In this document: one piece after another, positions 54,391 through 63,926 of the stretch
How the letters are laid out: every line of letters starts with the position of its first letter
Position numbering within the stretch: position 1 is the first letter of the stretch
Origin: CAVORB01 sp963736235
GTDB lineage: Bacteria; Pseudomonadota; Gammaproteobacteria; Chromatiales; Chromatiaceae
Assembly (NCBI GenBank): GCA_963736235.1
Contig: CAVTOR010000027.1
Coordinates: forward strand, 24,786 to 88,785
Direction: 5' to 3'
Length of the DNA stretch: 64,000 nucleotides
Notes under the pieces: generated by a model
The model's database searches: none
What the model saw: the letters and a program-made list of their open reading frames with translations, nothing else
What the model was told of the DNA's origin: nothing
Program-made: the position numbers and the translations under genes

Positions 54391-56195
54391 ATGTACACAA
54401 TCGCCACCGAACGCGTGCACAGCGACCGCCGCGATACGCACAACCTGCGCGCGATGCTGCCCTTCCTATGGGAGTTTCGCGGCCGGGCGCTGCTCGCGAT
54501 CGCCTGCCTGGTGCTGGCCAAGGTCGCGAACGTCGGCGTGCCGGTGGTCCTCAAGGGCATCGTCGACGCCTTCGAGGGCGTCCCGATCCAGGCGCTGATC
54601 CTGCCCGTCTCGCTTCTGTTGGCCTACGGGGCGCTGAAGCTCAGCGCCTCGCTGTTCAACGAGCTTCGCGACGTGGTGTTCGCCCGGGTGCGTTACCGGG
54701 CGATGCGGCGGCTCTCGACCCGCGTGCTTGCGCACCTGCACCGGCTCTCGCTGCGCTATCACCTGGAGCGCCAGAGCGGGGCCGTGAGCCGCGACCTGGA
54801 GCGGGGCACGCGTTCGGTGGCCACCATTCTCAACTACATGGTCTTCAGCGTGCTGCCGGTGCTGGTGGAGTTCGGCCTGGTGGCGGCCATCCTGTTCAGC
54901 CAGTACGACCTGGTGTTCGCCCTGGTGACCTTCGGCACGGTCGCCGTGTACGTCGCCTTTACCTTTGCCATCACCGAGTGGCGCATGGACTTCCGTCACC
55001 AGATGAACCGGCTCGACTCCCAGGCCAACTCGCACGCCTTCGACAGCCTGATCAACTACGAAACGGTCAAGTATTTCGGCAACGAGGCGATGGAGCTCGG
55101 GCGCTACGACCGCACACTGAGTGACTGGGAGGAGACTGCGGTCAAGAGCCAGACCTCCATGTCCCTGTTGAACTTCGGACAGGGCGCGATCATCGCGCTT
55201 GGGGTCACCTTCATCATGTTCTTTGCCGCGCGGGGAGTCGTGACCGGTTCCATGAGCATCGGCGACCTGGTGCTGGTGAATGCGCTCCTGCTGCAGCTGT
55301 TCATCCCGCTGAACTTTCTCGGCATCGTCTATCGCCAGATCAAGTACGCCCTGGCGGATATGGACCTGGTGTTCAAGCTGCTGGAGCGAGAGCCGGAGAT
55401 CGAAGACCGCCCCGATGCGCGCCCGCTGGCGATGACGCAGGGGGCGGTACGCTTCGCACACGTGGACTTCCACTACCAGCCGGAGCGAGAGATCCTGCGG
55501 GATGTCGATTTCGAGATCGGTCCCGGACAGAAGGTCGCCGTGGTCGGCCACAGCGGGGCCGGGCAAGTCTACCCTCTCGCGGCTCCTGTTCCGCTTCTAT
55601 GAGGTGACCGGCGGGCGGATCCTGATCGACGGTCAGGACATCCGGGACCTCACGCAGGACAGTCTGCGCGGGGCAATTGGCGTGGTGCCCCAGGACACGG
55701 TGCTATTCAACGACAGCATCTATTACAACCTTGCGTACGGGCGACCGGAGGCCTCCCGGGGAGAGATCGAACGGGCGGCGGAGATGGCCCACATCCGCGC
55801 CTTCATCGAGGGACTTCCCGACGGCTGGGACACCCTGGTCGGCGAGCGCGGTCTGAAGCTGTCGGGTGGCGAGAAGCAGCGGGTCGCCATCGCGCGCGCC
55901 ATCCTCAAGCGGCCGCGCATCCTGGTCTTCGACGAGGCGACGTCGTCCCTGGACAGTCACACCGAGCAGGCGATCCAGCAGACCCTGGCGGAGGTCGCGG
56001 AGGATCACACGACCCTGGTCATCGCCCACCGGTTGTCGACGGTGGTGGACGCCGACCGCATCCTGGTCATGGAGGCCGGCGCGTATCGTCGAGCAGGGCA
56101 CCCATCGCCAGTTGTTGAGCGCCGGGGGCCTCTACGCCGAAATGTGGGAGCTGCAGCGGCGCGAGCGCGAGGCGTCTCTGGAGGTGGTGGCTTGA
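54391..56195 (+). CDS. ATM1/HMT1-type ABC exporter, two frameshifts
   Basis: The protein has a six-helix membrane domain (LPFLWEFRGRALLAIACLVL onward, with NYETVKYFGNEAMELGRYD typical of ABCB7/ATM1) and a C-terminal ATPase. Walker A is broken near 55562: GHSGAG runs off frame, and one G fewer gives GAGKSTLSRLLFRFYE. The signature KLSGGEKQRVAIARAIL and Walker B ILVFDEATSSLD are intact. A second shift near 56085 leads to IVEQGTHRQLLSAGGLYAEM and the stop at 56195. ATM1-type exporters move glutathione-bound sulfur or metal compounds. About 600 residues, normal for the family. Confidence 0.87.
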
Positions 56196-56287
56196 CCGTG
56201 TCCGCTCGCGCCCCCCGGCGCAAGGCCGTGCCCTGGTTCGGTTATCATCCGGACGAAGTGCGGTTCGAGCGGCAAGGTGCGGACCGG

Positions 56288-57902
56288 ATGCACGAGATGG
56301 CGCAGGAAAACCCGATCACCCCGGACCCGGAGCACAACCGGCGCGACGTGCTGCGCATTCTCCGCTCCGCCGCGTCTCGTCTCCCCGTTGCTGGTGCTTG
56401 CGGTCGGGCTGACCGGCTCGCTGGCATTGCTGCTGGTCCATTGGCGGCTTCCCCACTCGGACAGCGTCCAGCTGCTGTGTCTGGGATTCCTGCTCGCTTC
56501 CCTGGCGGCGCTGGCGCTGGCGGGGGTCCGCCTGCGCTCGCAGCTGCTCAAGCCCCTGGTGAATCTGGAGGAGTCGGTGGCGCGCGTCTGCCAGGGCGAG
56601 CCGGGCGCGAGCGAGGCGCTGCGCGATGTCGGGGTGCTGAACGAGATCGCGCGCGACATCGGCACCCTCAACTCGGAGCTGACGGATCTCTACGAGGACA
56701 TGGACAGCCGGGTTGCCCGTCAGACCATGCGCCTGGCGCAGAAGACGGCCTCGATCAAGATCCTCTACGACGTCGCCGCCGGCATCAACGAGGCGCAGGG
56801 CCTGGACGAGCTGCTGCTGCGCTTCCTGCGCGTGCTCAAGGAGATGGTCAACGGACGCGCGGCCACCGTGCGCCTGGTGATGCCGGACGGTAGCCGGCGG
56901 CTGGTGGGATCCATCGGGCTCGACGACGATCTGGTGCGCGACCAGGACATGATGCCGGTGGACCTGTGCCTGTGCGGCACCGTGCTGTCGCCGGGGGATA
57001 TCCTCTGCCGCGACGATGCGCGCTTTTGCTCGCGCGTCTACGGACGCAAGATGTTCGGCAGCGACGAAATGGAGGTGGTGACCGTGCCCCTGGAGCATCA
57101 TGACGAGCTCTTGGGGCTCTACACGGTATTCGTCGACAGGCCCGGCGTGAGCGGCCGAGAGGACATTCTGGAGCTCTTGTTCAGCGTCGGTCACCACCTG
57201 GGCATCGCGGTCGCGAAGCTGCGTTCCGACGCGGAGACGCGGCGACTCTCGATCGTCGAGGAGCGCAACGCCTTGGCCCACGAGCTGCACGACTCACTCG
57301 CCCAGACCCTGGCCAGCCTGCGCTTCCAGGTCAAGATGCTGGAAGACGCCCTGGCGCAGTCCGTTGTCTCGGACGAGGCGCGCACCGACCTCGAGCGCAT
57401 TCGCGGCGGGCTTGACGAGGCGCATGCGGAACTGCGGGGCCTGCTGGCCAACTTTCGTGCCCCAATGGACCGATGCGGGCTCGTCCCAGCTCTCGAGAAG
57501 CTTGCCGAGAAGCTGCGCCAGCGCACGGACATGCACGTGCTGTTTCACGACAACTGCCGCCCGTTCGAGCTTCCGGCCTTTACCCAGCTGCAGGTGACCC
57601 GCATCGCGCAGGAGGCCCTGGCCAATATCCGCAAGCATGCTCGGGCGCACACCGTGCGCGTGCTTCTTACCCGGGTCGGCGGGAGTTACGTGCTGCTGGT
57701 GGAGGACGACGGGATCGGGTTCGACGCGGTGTCCGCGGCCGGGTCCGCCGGGGAGCACCTCGGGCTCACCATCATGCAGGAGCGGGCGCGACGGATCGGA
57801 GCGGAGCTGCGGGTCGAGAGCGAGCCGGAGGAGGGTACCCGCGTCGAGCTGGTGTTCTCGGTCGACCGCAAGTCGCCGCAAGGCTCGAGAGAGGCGGCCT
57901 GA
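56288..57902 (+). CDS. NarX-like sensor histidine kinase, one frameshift
   Basis: After MHEMAQENPITPDPEHNRR the frame shifts near 56378 into SPLLVLAVGLTGSLALLL, the first of two helices. Only about eight residues separate them, so the usual periplasmic nitrate-binding domain is missing. A HAMP-like segment, a GAF domain with cysteines (LCLCGTVLSPGDILC then ARFC), the phospho-acceptor helix ALAHELHDSLAQTLASLRFQ and an ATPase domain (VEDDGIGFD) follow. It probably senses a cytosolic redox or sulfur-linked signal. The start could also be GTG 56198, overlapping the ABC gene. It is coupled to the next gene. Confidence 0.85.
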
Positions 57903-58564
57903 TGCGCGTGCTGCTGATCGACGATCACGCCCTGTTCCGGTTCGGGCTGCAGGAGCTCCTTGAGCGCCGCGGCATCCAAGTGGTGGACGCGGTTGGAGAG
58001 TCCGAAGCCGGGATCCGCCGGGTCGCCGAGACGGTGCCGGACGTGGTCCTGTTGGACATGCGCATGCCGGGGATGAACGGGCTGGAGGCCTTGCGCCGGC
58101 TTCGAGCTTCCGGCCAGCGGATGCCGGTCGCGATCCTGACCACCAGCGCCGAGGAGCGCGACGTGATCGATTCCCTGCAGTCCGGCGCCCAGGGGTATTT
58201 GCTCAAGGACATGGAGCCCGATGAGCTGATCGCGGCCCTCGAGGACATCGTCGCCGGCAGAACGGTGGTCGCCAAGGAGCTTACCGCCGTGCTCGCCAAG
58301 GCGGTGCAGGGCGAGCGTCCCGCGGCAGCGAGCGCGTCGGCGTTCGCCGATCTCACGCCGCGCGAGCGCGAGATCCTGTGTCATCTCGCCGAGGGCCAGA
58401 GCAACAAGACCATCGCCCGCGCGCTGGGTATCTCCGACGGGACCGTCAAGCTCCACGTCAAGGCGATTCTGCGCAAGCTCGACATCCACTCCCGCGTGGA
58501 GGCGGCGGTCATCGCCGTCGAGAACGACCTGTGCGCCCGCGGCGCGACCCGCTCCGGGGGCTGA
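57902..58564 (+). CDS. NarL/FixJ-type response regulator
   Basis: The 220-residue protein has a receiver domain (MRVLLIDDHALFRFGLQELL, phospho-acceptor Asp52 in VVLLDMRMPGMNG, Lys in YLLKDMEPDE) and a LuxR-type helix-turn-helix (LTPREREILCHLAEGQSNKT then GTVKLHVKAILRKL). It is the output partner of the preceding kinase; its ATG overlaps the kinase stop by one base (TGATG). The targets are unknown; the downstream rhodanese is a candidate. Confidence 0.93.
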   Translation: MRVLLIDDHALFRFGLQELLERRGIQVVDAVGESEAGIRRVAETVPDVVLLDMRMPGMNGLEALRRLRASGQRMPVAILTTSAEERDVIDSLQSGAQGYLLKDMEPDELIAALEDIVAGRTVVAKELTAVLAKAVQGERPAAASASAFADLTPREREILCHLAEGQSNKTIARALGISDGTVKLHVKAILRKLDIHSRVEAAVIAVENDLCARGATRSGG

Positions 58565-58609
58565 TCCCCGAGGCGCCTAATCCCTATCGATCAGGCCGAA
58601 ATACGAACC

Positions 58610-59080
58610 ATGAAGAACTTCATCGAAATGGTGCGCGGTTGTCTCTCGGATGTCCGCGAGATCATGCCCTGGGACCTCGAGGAGCGGTCGCAGGAGAACC
58701 CTGACCTGCTGATCGTCGATGTCCGCGAGCCCCAGGAGTTCGAGGCCATGCACATCGCGGGGTCGATCAACGTGCCGCGCGGCATCCTGGAGTCGGCCTG
58801 CGAGTGGGACTACGAGGAGACGGTGCCAGAGCTGGTGCAGGCGCGCGAGCGCGAGGTGGTCGTCGTCTGCCGCTCGGGCTACCGTAGCGTGCTCGCGGCC
58901 CACTCCATGCAGGTGCTGGGCTATCGCGACGTGGTCTCCCTGCAGACCGGGCTCCGGGGCTGGAAGGACTACGATCAGCCGCTGGAGGACGGCGTCGGCA
59001 ACGAGGTCGACCTCGACGACGCCGACGTCTACTTCACGCCCCGGATACGCCCGGAGCAGATGCGGCCCGCCAACGGCTGA
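58610..59080 (+). CDS. rhodanese-like sulfurtransferase domain protein
   Basis: The 156-residue single-domain protein has LLIVDVREPQEFEAMHIAG and the active-site loop VVVVCRSGYRSVLAAHSM with Cys87, then LGYRDVVSLQTGLRGWKDY. It can carry persulfide sulfur. A short N-terminal helix and an acidic tail (EVDLDDADVYF) are added. It follows the two-component pair by 45 bases and shares its direction, suggesting a sulfur- or redox-related role for the group. Confidence 0.9.
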   Translation: MKNFIEMVRGCLSDVREIMPWDLEERSQENPDLLIVDVREPQEFEAMHIAGSINVPRGILESACEWDYEETVPELVQAREREVVVVCRSGYRSVLAAHSMQVLGYRDVVSLQTGLRGWKDYDQPLEDGVGNEVDLDDADVYFTPRIRPEQMRPANG

Positions 59081-59090
59081 ACCTCTGGTC

Positions 59091-60437
59091 TCAGCCCGCC
59101 GCGACCTTGGTGGCTCGGGGACGACCTGCAAGTCGCCGGAACGCCGTCGCCAGTGCGGTCGCGTCTCCCACGTTGCCCGGGAAGATGACCACCGGCAGCC
59201 GGGGGAAGCGCGGGTGATCGTCCGGGCAGCGCACCACCGAGCAGCCGGGCAGTACCTGACCCAGGACCCGTGACTGGCGCAGCGCCAGGCCATCGCTCAG
59301 CACGTCGTTCGACGTGATGCCGCCTTTGCTGATGAGAAAGCTCGTCTCCTCCGGCAGCCCGCGCACCACGTCCATCAGCAGCCCCGAGACCTGCTCGCCG
59401 AACGCGAGCCGCGCCGCCTGGTCCGGAAAGGTGCGCTCCACCCGGCTGGTATAGATCACGGGTGTCAGGCCGGCCGCGCGGGTGGCGGCCGCGTCGGCGA
59501 GGACCTCGGCCAGGAGTCCCTGGCGATCGTCAGCGATACGGTCCACGTCCACCTGCACCGGGGCCACGTCGGGCTCAGTCAGCAAGGCCTCCACTTGCGC
59601 GGTGGTCCTGCGTACGTGGGAGCCGACGATCACCGCGCCGGGCCCATCGTTGCAGACCTGGCTGTGCAGGTTCTCCGCGCCGACCGGCTGCGGGGGCAGG
59701 CCCGCCAGGGAGGTGAGCAGGCTCGCGCCGCTGCGGAACAGGAAGCGCTTGCCGGCGGCGACGGCGTCTAGGACCTGGGCGGTGAAGCCGTCGAGGTCCG
59801 ACTGGCGCTCGCAGTCCACCACGCAGCAGGCGTTGCCGGAGAGCGAGTGCAGACGATCGCGCACGTCTCCCCGCACGTCATCGAGCAGGAAGCGTTCGAC
59901 CGCCGATGCTGGGATGCGCCCGCGTGTCTTCTCGGCCACGTAGTCGGGCAGATAGCTGGTGGAGTAGCCGAATACGGAGTCGCTGGAGAACTCGGTCTCG
60001 TCCACCCGCATCCGTCGCCCGTCGGTTTCGATGTAGTGGACGCTATCGACCGTCAGGCGTCCGCCCTCGAAGAAGGCGGGGACCAGGAAATGGGCGTCGA
60101 AGGGGCCGAGCTCCTCGGCAATGACGTCCGTTTCCACCGGGTAGTGTCCGCGCAGAGTGGAGTCCGAGCGGCTGACCAGCAGGGGCTGGCTGGGGCGACC
60201 CGCGCGGGCGAGCTGGTCGAGGGCGGCGCGCAGGTTCCGGCAAACATCGCGGGTGACCGCGGCCGCCCGGTCGGCGTCCATGCTCCGGGTGTTGGTGAGC
60301 ACGAAGAACAGGGGCGAGTCGTCCTGTAACGCGCCACGCAGGGTATCCTCGTCCCAGCGGGTGAGCAGCAGACAGCTGTGGACCGTCTGCGACCCGGTCG
60401 GGTCGTCGTCGAGCGCGATGATCTTTGTCTCTGCCAT
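59091..60437 (-). CDS. four-carbon acid sugar kinase family protein (DUF1537)
   Basis: The 448-residue protein begins IIALDDDPTGSQTVHSCLLL and has SRSDSTLRGHYPVETDVI, LVPAFFEGGRLTVDSVHYI and a C-terminal FLISKGGITSNDVLSDGLAL, the pattern of the DUF1537 kinases that phosphorylate four-carbon sugar acids such as threonate or erythronate. The true substrate is not evident. It lies 79 bases after the phosphoketolase-like gene on the same strand, so the two probably form an operon. No partner isomerase or aldolase gene is nearby. Confidence 0.85.
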   Translation of the reverse strand: MAETKIIALDDDPTGSQTVHSCLLLTRWDEDTLRGALQDDSPLFFVLTNTRSMDADRAAAVTRDVCRNLRAALDQLARAGRPSQPLLVSRSDSTLRGHYPVETDVIAEELGPFDAHFLVPAFFEGGRLTVDSVHYIETDGRRMRVDETEFSSDSVFGYSTSYLPDYVAEKTRGRIPASAVERFLLDDVRGDVRDRLHSLSGNACCVVDCERQSDLDGFTAQVLDAVAAGKRFLFRSGASLLTSLAGLPPQPVGAENLHSQVCNDGPGAVIVGSHVRRTTAQVEALLTEPDVAPVQVDVDRIADDRQGLLAEVLADAAATRAAGLTPVIYTSRVERTFPDQAARLAFGEQVSGLLMDVVRGLPEETSFLISKGGITSNDVLSDGLALRQSRVLGQVLPGCSVVRCPDDHPRFPRLPVVIFPGNVGDATALATAFRRLAGRPRATKVAAG

Positions 60438-60516
60438 GGGTCTCTATCCGTGTGATTGGTCGCGAGTTTGATGTTCGGAGGCATGGGTTTCGGCAGTCCC
60501 TCGCCGGGGTTCGTGC

Positions 60517-62736
60517 TCAGCCCATCATCTTGGACACGCGTTCGGCCATGTCCTCCGCCGTCAGCCCGTTGAAGGCCATGACCTCACCAGGGGTGGCAGT
60601 GGTCTCGCCGCGCTTCCACACCATCAGCTCCCGGCGGGGCGCGCGGGTGCGCAGCATCACCGGCTCCAGGGGCGCGCCGGGGCCGCCGCTCACGGCGCAC
60701 AGCATGTCGCCGTCGAACAGGGCGTTGAAGTGATCGTCGTCCATGAAGGCATTGTCCGGCTGGGCGCAGGTCTCCCAGGCGACGTCCTCGGGCCGGTAAA
60801 GCCGGCGCGGGTTGACCACGCCCACGATGCGCACGCGGTAGCCCTTCGATTCCAGCAGATCCTTGGCCTCGAACACCGGCAGATAGACCATGTCTCCCGT
60901 GACCGCGAACACCACGGTGCCCTTGTCGCCCCCGGCGCTCTCGTAGAGGCTGACCGCGCCGCGCTCGACGGCGTCCCGCGCCTGCTGGAGGGTGGTGCGC
61001 ACGGGCAGCGGGCTCTTCGAGGCAAAGATGGCGATGCCCTTGTTCCAGCTCGCCAGCGCCCACTCGTAACTTGCCTGGAGCATGTTGGCGTCCACCGGGA
61101 ACAGGGGATAGACGTTGCCGTTGCGCATCTGCGCGGCCGCGTAGTTCTCGATCTCCGGGCGCTGGTGGGTCCAGCCGTTGCGGCCCTGCTCCAGGGCACC
61201 GGCGGTGAACATGGCGATCACCGAGGGCGTGCGCCGGCGCAGCTCCGCCATGGCCTGGGTCACGGTCTGTATGATCGGCCAGCCGTTGATGGCGAAGCTC
61301 TCATAGGAGAGCCACAGCGAGCGTGAGCCGAACAAGGCGAGGCCGGCGGCGAGACCGGCGCAGGCGTCCTCGCTCAGAGGCTCGTACACCTGCCCGTCGG
61401 GCCGCTGGTTGTATAGCGGATCGGTGGTCGGATGGCGGATACCCAGGGCCTCATTGATGTTCTTCATGGCGGAAGCCTCGTTGCCGTCCGCGTTGGTCAC
61501 CACGAAGCGGCGATCCGCCTGTCCGACTGCCGCCACCAGGGCGCCTAGCGCGGTTGCGGGCACCTCCTTCTCGCCCACGGGGAAGTCGCGGGTCGGCAGC
61601 TGGCCAAGGTCCGACAGCGGAATCGCACGCTCGGTGACCGCGGTCGCGACAGCAGGACCACCCCCGGCGCGGCGGAAGTTCTCGCGCACGATACCCCAGG
61701 CCTGCGGGGGCAGGGCGCGGCGCTTGAGGGCCTCGCTGATATGAGGCTGATCCAGGGTGTCCTTCGGGTACAGGTTGTGCGACTTCGAGCCGGTTGTGTG
61801 GACGCCGGCCCCCTTGAGCTGCTTGATGATGAACGCGGTCAGGCGGCCGCCCAGGGCGGAGCGGGCCGCCCGGTCCACGCCCTGGAGCACGGCGCCCGCG
61901 AAAGCGAGCCGCCCATCGAGGGAGAAACGGGTGCTGTCGACGTAGGCCCCTTCCTGGGCGCTGTCGTCGAAGTCCTTCGCATCGATTAGGACCACGTCCT
62001 GGAAGCCGTGCGACTTCCAGTACGCCACCATGCGGTCGTTGTCCCAGGTGGAGACCATGGCGTGGTGCTCCTGGCTGTAGCCGTTCCAGATCAGCACCGG
62101 CAGGAAGTTGGTGACTCGCGGGTACGCGGTGTGGAAGTGCATCATGGCCGAGAGGGGGTAGGGCTCGCCCATGCCGCCGTCGCCGATGGTCACCGGAAAC
62201 AGCTTGTCCGGGTGGAGCAGGGCGCCCGCCATCGCGAAGTGCTGACCCTGTCCGAGCGGACCCGCGGGGGAGAGAATGCCAGGGATCGCTCCGGACAGGT
62301 GTCCGAGAAGCCCCTCGCGCTCGCGGAAGCGGTTGCGCATGTCCTCCACGGTGCGGATGCCCATCTCCTCGAGCGAGCTATCGAGAAACATGGCGCTGTA
62401 GAAGCCGGGGGCGTGATGGCCGACCTCGGTGACGATGTTGGTGTGGCCCAGCATCATCAGCGAGGCGTGGGCCTCAGCGCTGGACGCGAAGCCGCCCGGA
62501 TGTCCCGAGCCCTTCGCGCCCGTCACCTGCAAGGTGAGGTAGCGCAGCGCGTCCGCCCCCATCAGGGCCTGATAGGCGGCGCGGGGGTCGTGGGCATCCT
62601 GGATCGAGCCATCACCTTCCCCGATCAGCGGTTGGTCGGCATTTTTGGAGAAGCCCGGCCACGGCTCGCCGAAGTACTCGATGCCGGCGGTGAACTCCGG
62701 GATCTCGGGGAAAAGGTGCTCTGGTGCTGCGCTCAT
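60517..62736 (-). CDS. phosphoketolase/transketolase-like thiamine diphosphate enzyme
   Basis: The 739-residue enzyme mixes features of two families. GAKGSGHPGGFASSAEAHAS resembles the transketolase N-terminus. VTIGDGGMGEPYPLSAMMHF with VLIWNGYSQEHH (the thiamine-binding GDG...N), LSYESFAINGWPII and QGRNGWTHQRPEIENYAAA parallel phosphoketolase (XFP). The Glu in YESF corresponds to the activating Glu of XFP. Substrate specificity is uncertain. The ATG at 62736 has GGAGAG upstream. A DUF1537 sugar-acid kinase gene follows, suggesting a carbohydrate pathway, perhaps producing acetyl phosphate, though that is inference. Confidence 0.75.
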   Translation of the reverse strand: MSAAPEHLFPEIPEFTAGIEYFGEPWPGFSKNADQPLIGEGDGSIQDAHDPRAAYQALMGADALRYLTLQVTGAKGSGHPGGFASSAEAHASLMMLGHTNIVTEVGHHAPGFYSAMFLDSSLEEMGIRTVEDMRNRFREREGLLGHLSGAIPGILSPAGPLGQGQHFAMAGALLHPDKLFPVTIGDGGMGEPYPLSAMMHFHTAYPRVTNFLPVLIWNGYSQEHHAMVSTWDNDRMVAYWKSHGFQDVVLIDAKDFDDSAQEGAYVDSTRFSLDGRLAFAGAVLQGVDRAARSALGGRLTAFIIKQLKGAGVHTTGSKSHNLYPKDTLDQPHISEALKRRALPPQAWGIVRENFRRAGGGPAVATAVTERAIPLSDLGQLPTRDFPVGEKEVPATALGALVAAVGQADRRFVVTNADGNEASAMKNINEALGIRHPTTDPLYNQRPDGQVYEPLSEDACAGLAAGLALFGSRSLWLSYESFAINGWPIIQTVTQAMAELRRRTPSVIAMFTAGALEQGRNGWTHQRPEIENYAAAQMRNGNVYPLFPVDANMLQASYEWALASWNKGIAIFASKSPLPVRTTLQQARDAVERGAVSLYESAGGDKGTVVFAVTGDMVYLPVFEAKDLLESKGYRVRIVGVVNPRRLYRPEDVAWETCAQPDNAFMDDDHFNALFDGDMLCAVSGGPGAPLEPVMLRTRAPRRELMVWKRGETTATPGEVMAFNGLTAEDMAERVSKMMG

Positions 62737-62922
62737 GACGGTCTCTCCAGTGATCAAGCAGATGCATGCCGGCGGGATTGCCGAGGCTTGGAGAGAACTC
62801 TAGTGGCGCCGCGACGCTTTCACAATACAGAACTGTTTGCACATTATGAAAATATGGCGCGAGCTATCATTGCGCTCCCTGTGCGTCTTGCCGACCTCGA
62901 GTCTCGGCTGGGGTCCTGACCG

Positions 62923-63762
62923 TCAGCCTTTCTCTGCCGTTAGGTAGGCGATCCAACCGGCGTCGGGCTCGCCTTCCTCCACGGGCACGAACACGCCGTC
63001 CGGGTTGCCTTCCTCGTCCCATCCCTGCCAGTAGCAGATCACCCGACCGAAGCCGGCCTCCGCGAGCAGCTCGCGGATCTCGGGCAGGGACCACAAACGC
63101 CAGTCATAGCTGAACGCGCGCTCGAGGCGCGAGCCGTCGCTGAGCGTGAAGTGGATGTGGCACACCAGACGGCCGGTGACGGGGTCGTACTTTTCCTGCT
63201 CCCAGACATAGGTGAATGGCCCGTCGTCGGACTCGATCTGGCGTTCCTCCGTGATGACGCGGTAGGAGTCGTAGCCTCCGTAGGCGTCCAGGAAGAAGAT
63301 CCCGTCGTCCTTCAGGGCGTCGCGCACGCGACCGAAGTAGCGCGCGAGGGCGGCCCTGTCGGTCAGCAGCCAGTAGCTGAAGTTCATCGCCGCGATGATG
63401 TCGGCCGGAGGGGATTCAGCCGCGAGCACATCCTGCTCCAGGAGGCTCACCCGCGCGGCGGCATCCTTGGACAAGGATGCTAGATTGCGAGCCCGGCCCC
63501 AGGCGAGCACCTCGGGATCTATATCGACGCCCAGGGCGCGGTTGGTCTTGCGCCGGCGCACCCACTCGCAGCATACGGAGGCGGTTCCGCAGAAGTCCTC
63601 CCGCAGCAAGCGCGCACTCCGCCCACGCAGGAGGCGATAGTTACGGTCAATGAAGTCCACCTCCGCCTCCGGGCATTGGACCGAGAGTTCGTAGAGCCGA
63701 TGACGATCCGCCTGCTCGGCGAGCGTGGGGGTGTGCAGGGCCGCGCGACTGGTCTTGGGCAT
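62923..63762 (-). CDS. class I SAM-dependent methyltransferase
   Basis: The 279-residue protein has a Rossmann methyltransferase fold: LLREDFCGTASVCCEWVRR is the SAM-binding loop, ALGVDIDPEVLAWGRARNL carries the acidic residue after strand 2, and DIIAAMNFSYWLLTDRAAL is the motif IV region. The C-terminal half (RVICYWQGWDEEGNPDGVF) is shared with a group of small-molecule methyltransferases whose substrate I cannot name. The ATG at 63762 is used; the frame is open upstream to 63852 without family character. It is separated from the phosphoketolase-like gene by a promoter-sized AT-rich gap. Confidence 0.8.
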   Translation of the reverse strand: MPKTSRAALHTPTLAEQADRHRLYELSVQCPEAEVDFIDRNYRLLRGRSARLLREDFCGTASVCCEWVRRRKTNRALGVDIDPEVLAWGRARNLASLSKDAAARVSLLEQDVLAAESPPADIIAAMNFSYWLLTDRAALARYFGRVRDALKDDGIFFLDAYGGYDSYRVITEERQIESDDGPFTYVWEQEKYDPVTGRLVCHIHFTLSDGSRLERAFSYDWRLWSLPEIRELLAEAGFGRVICYWQGWDEEGNPDGVFVPVEEGEPDAGWIAYLTAEKG

Positions 63763-63926
63763 GGCCGGGATCGGGCTCTCCTGTGGTCTAGTAACAACTT
63801 GGCCGCCGGTTTGCACGGCTTCCACTGTTCGTATATTCTTCCTGGCTCGCAATCGTAATGGAAGCGCCGACTTGGCGCGGACCTGATGGTCCCGTCCGGC
63901 TTGTGGAAGCGATGCGCAGACCTCCC

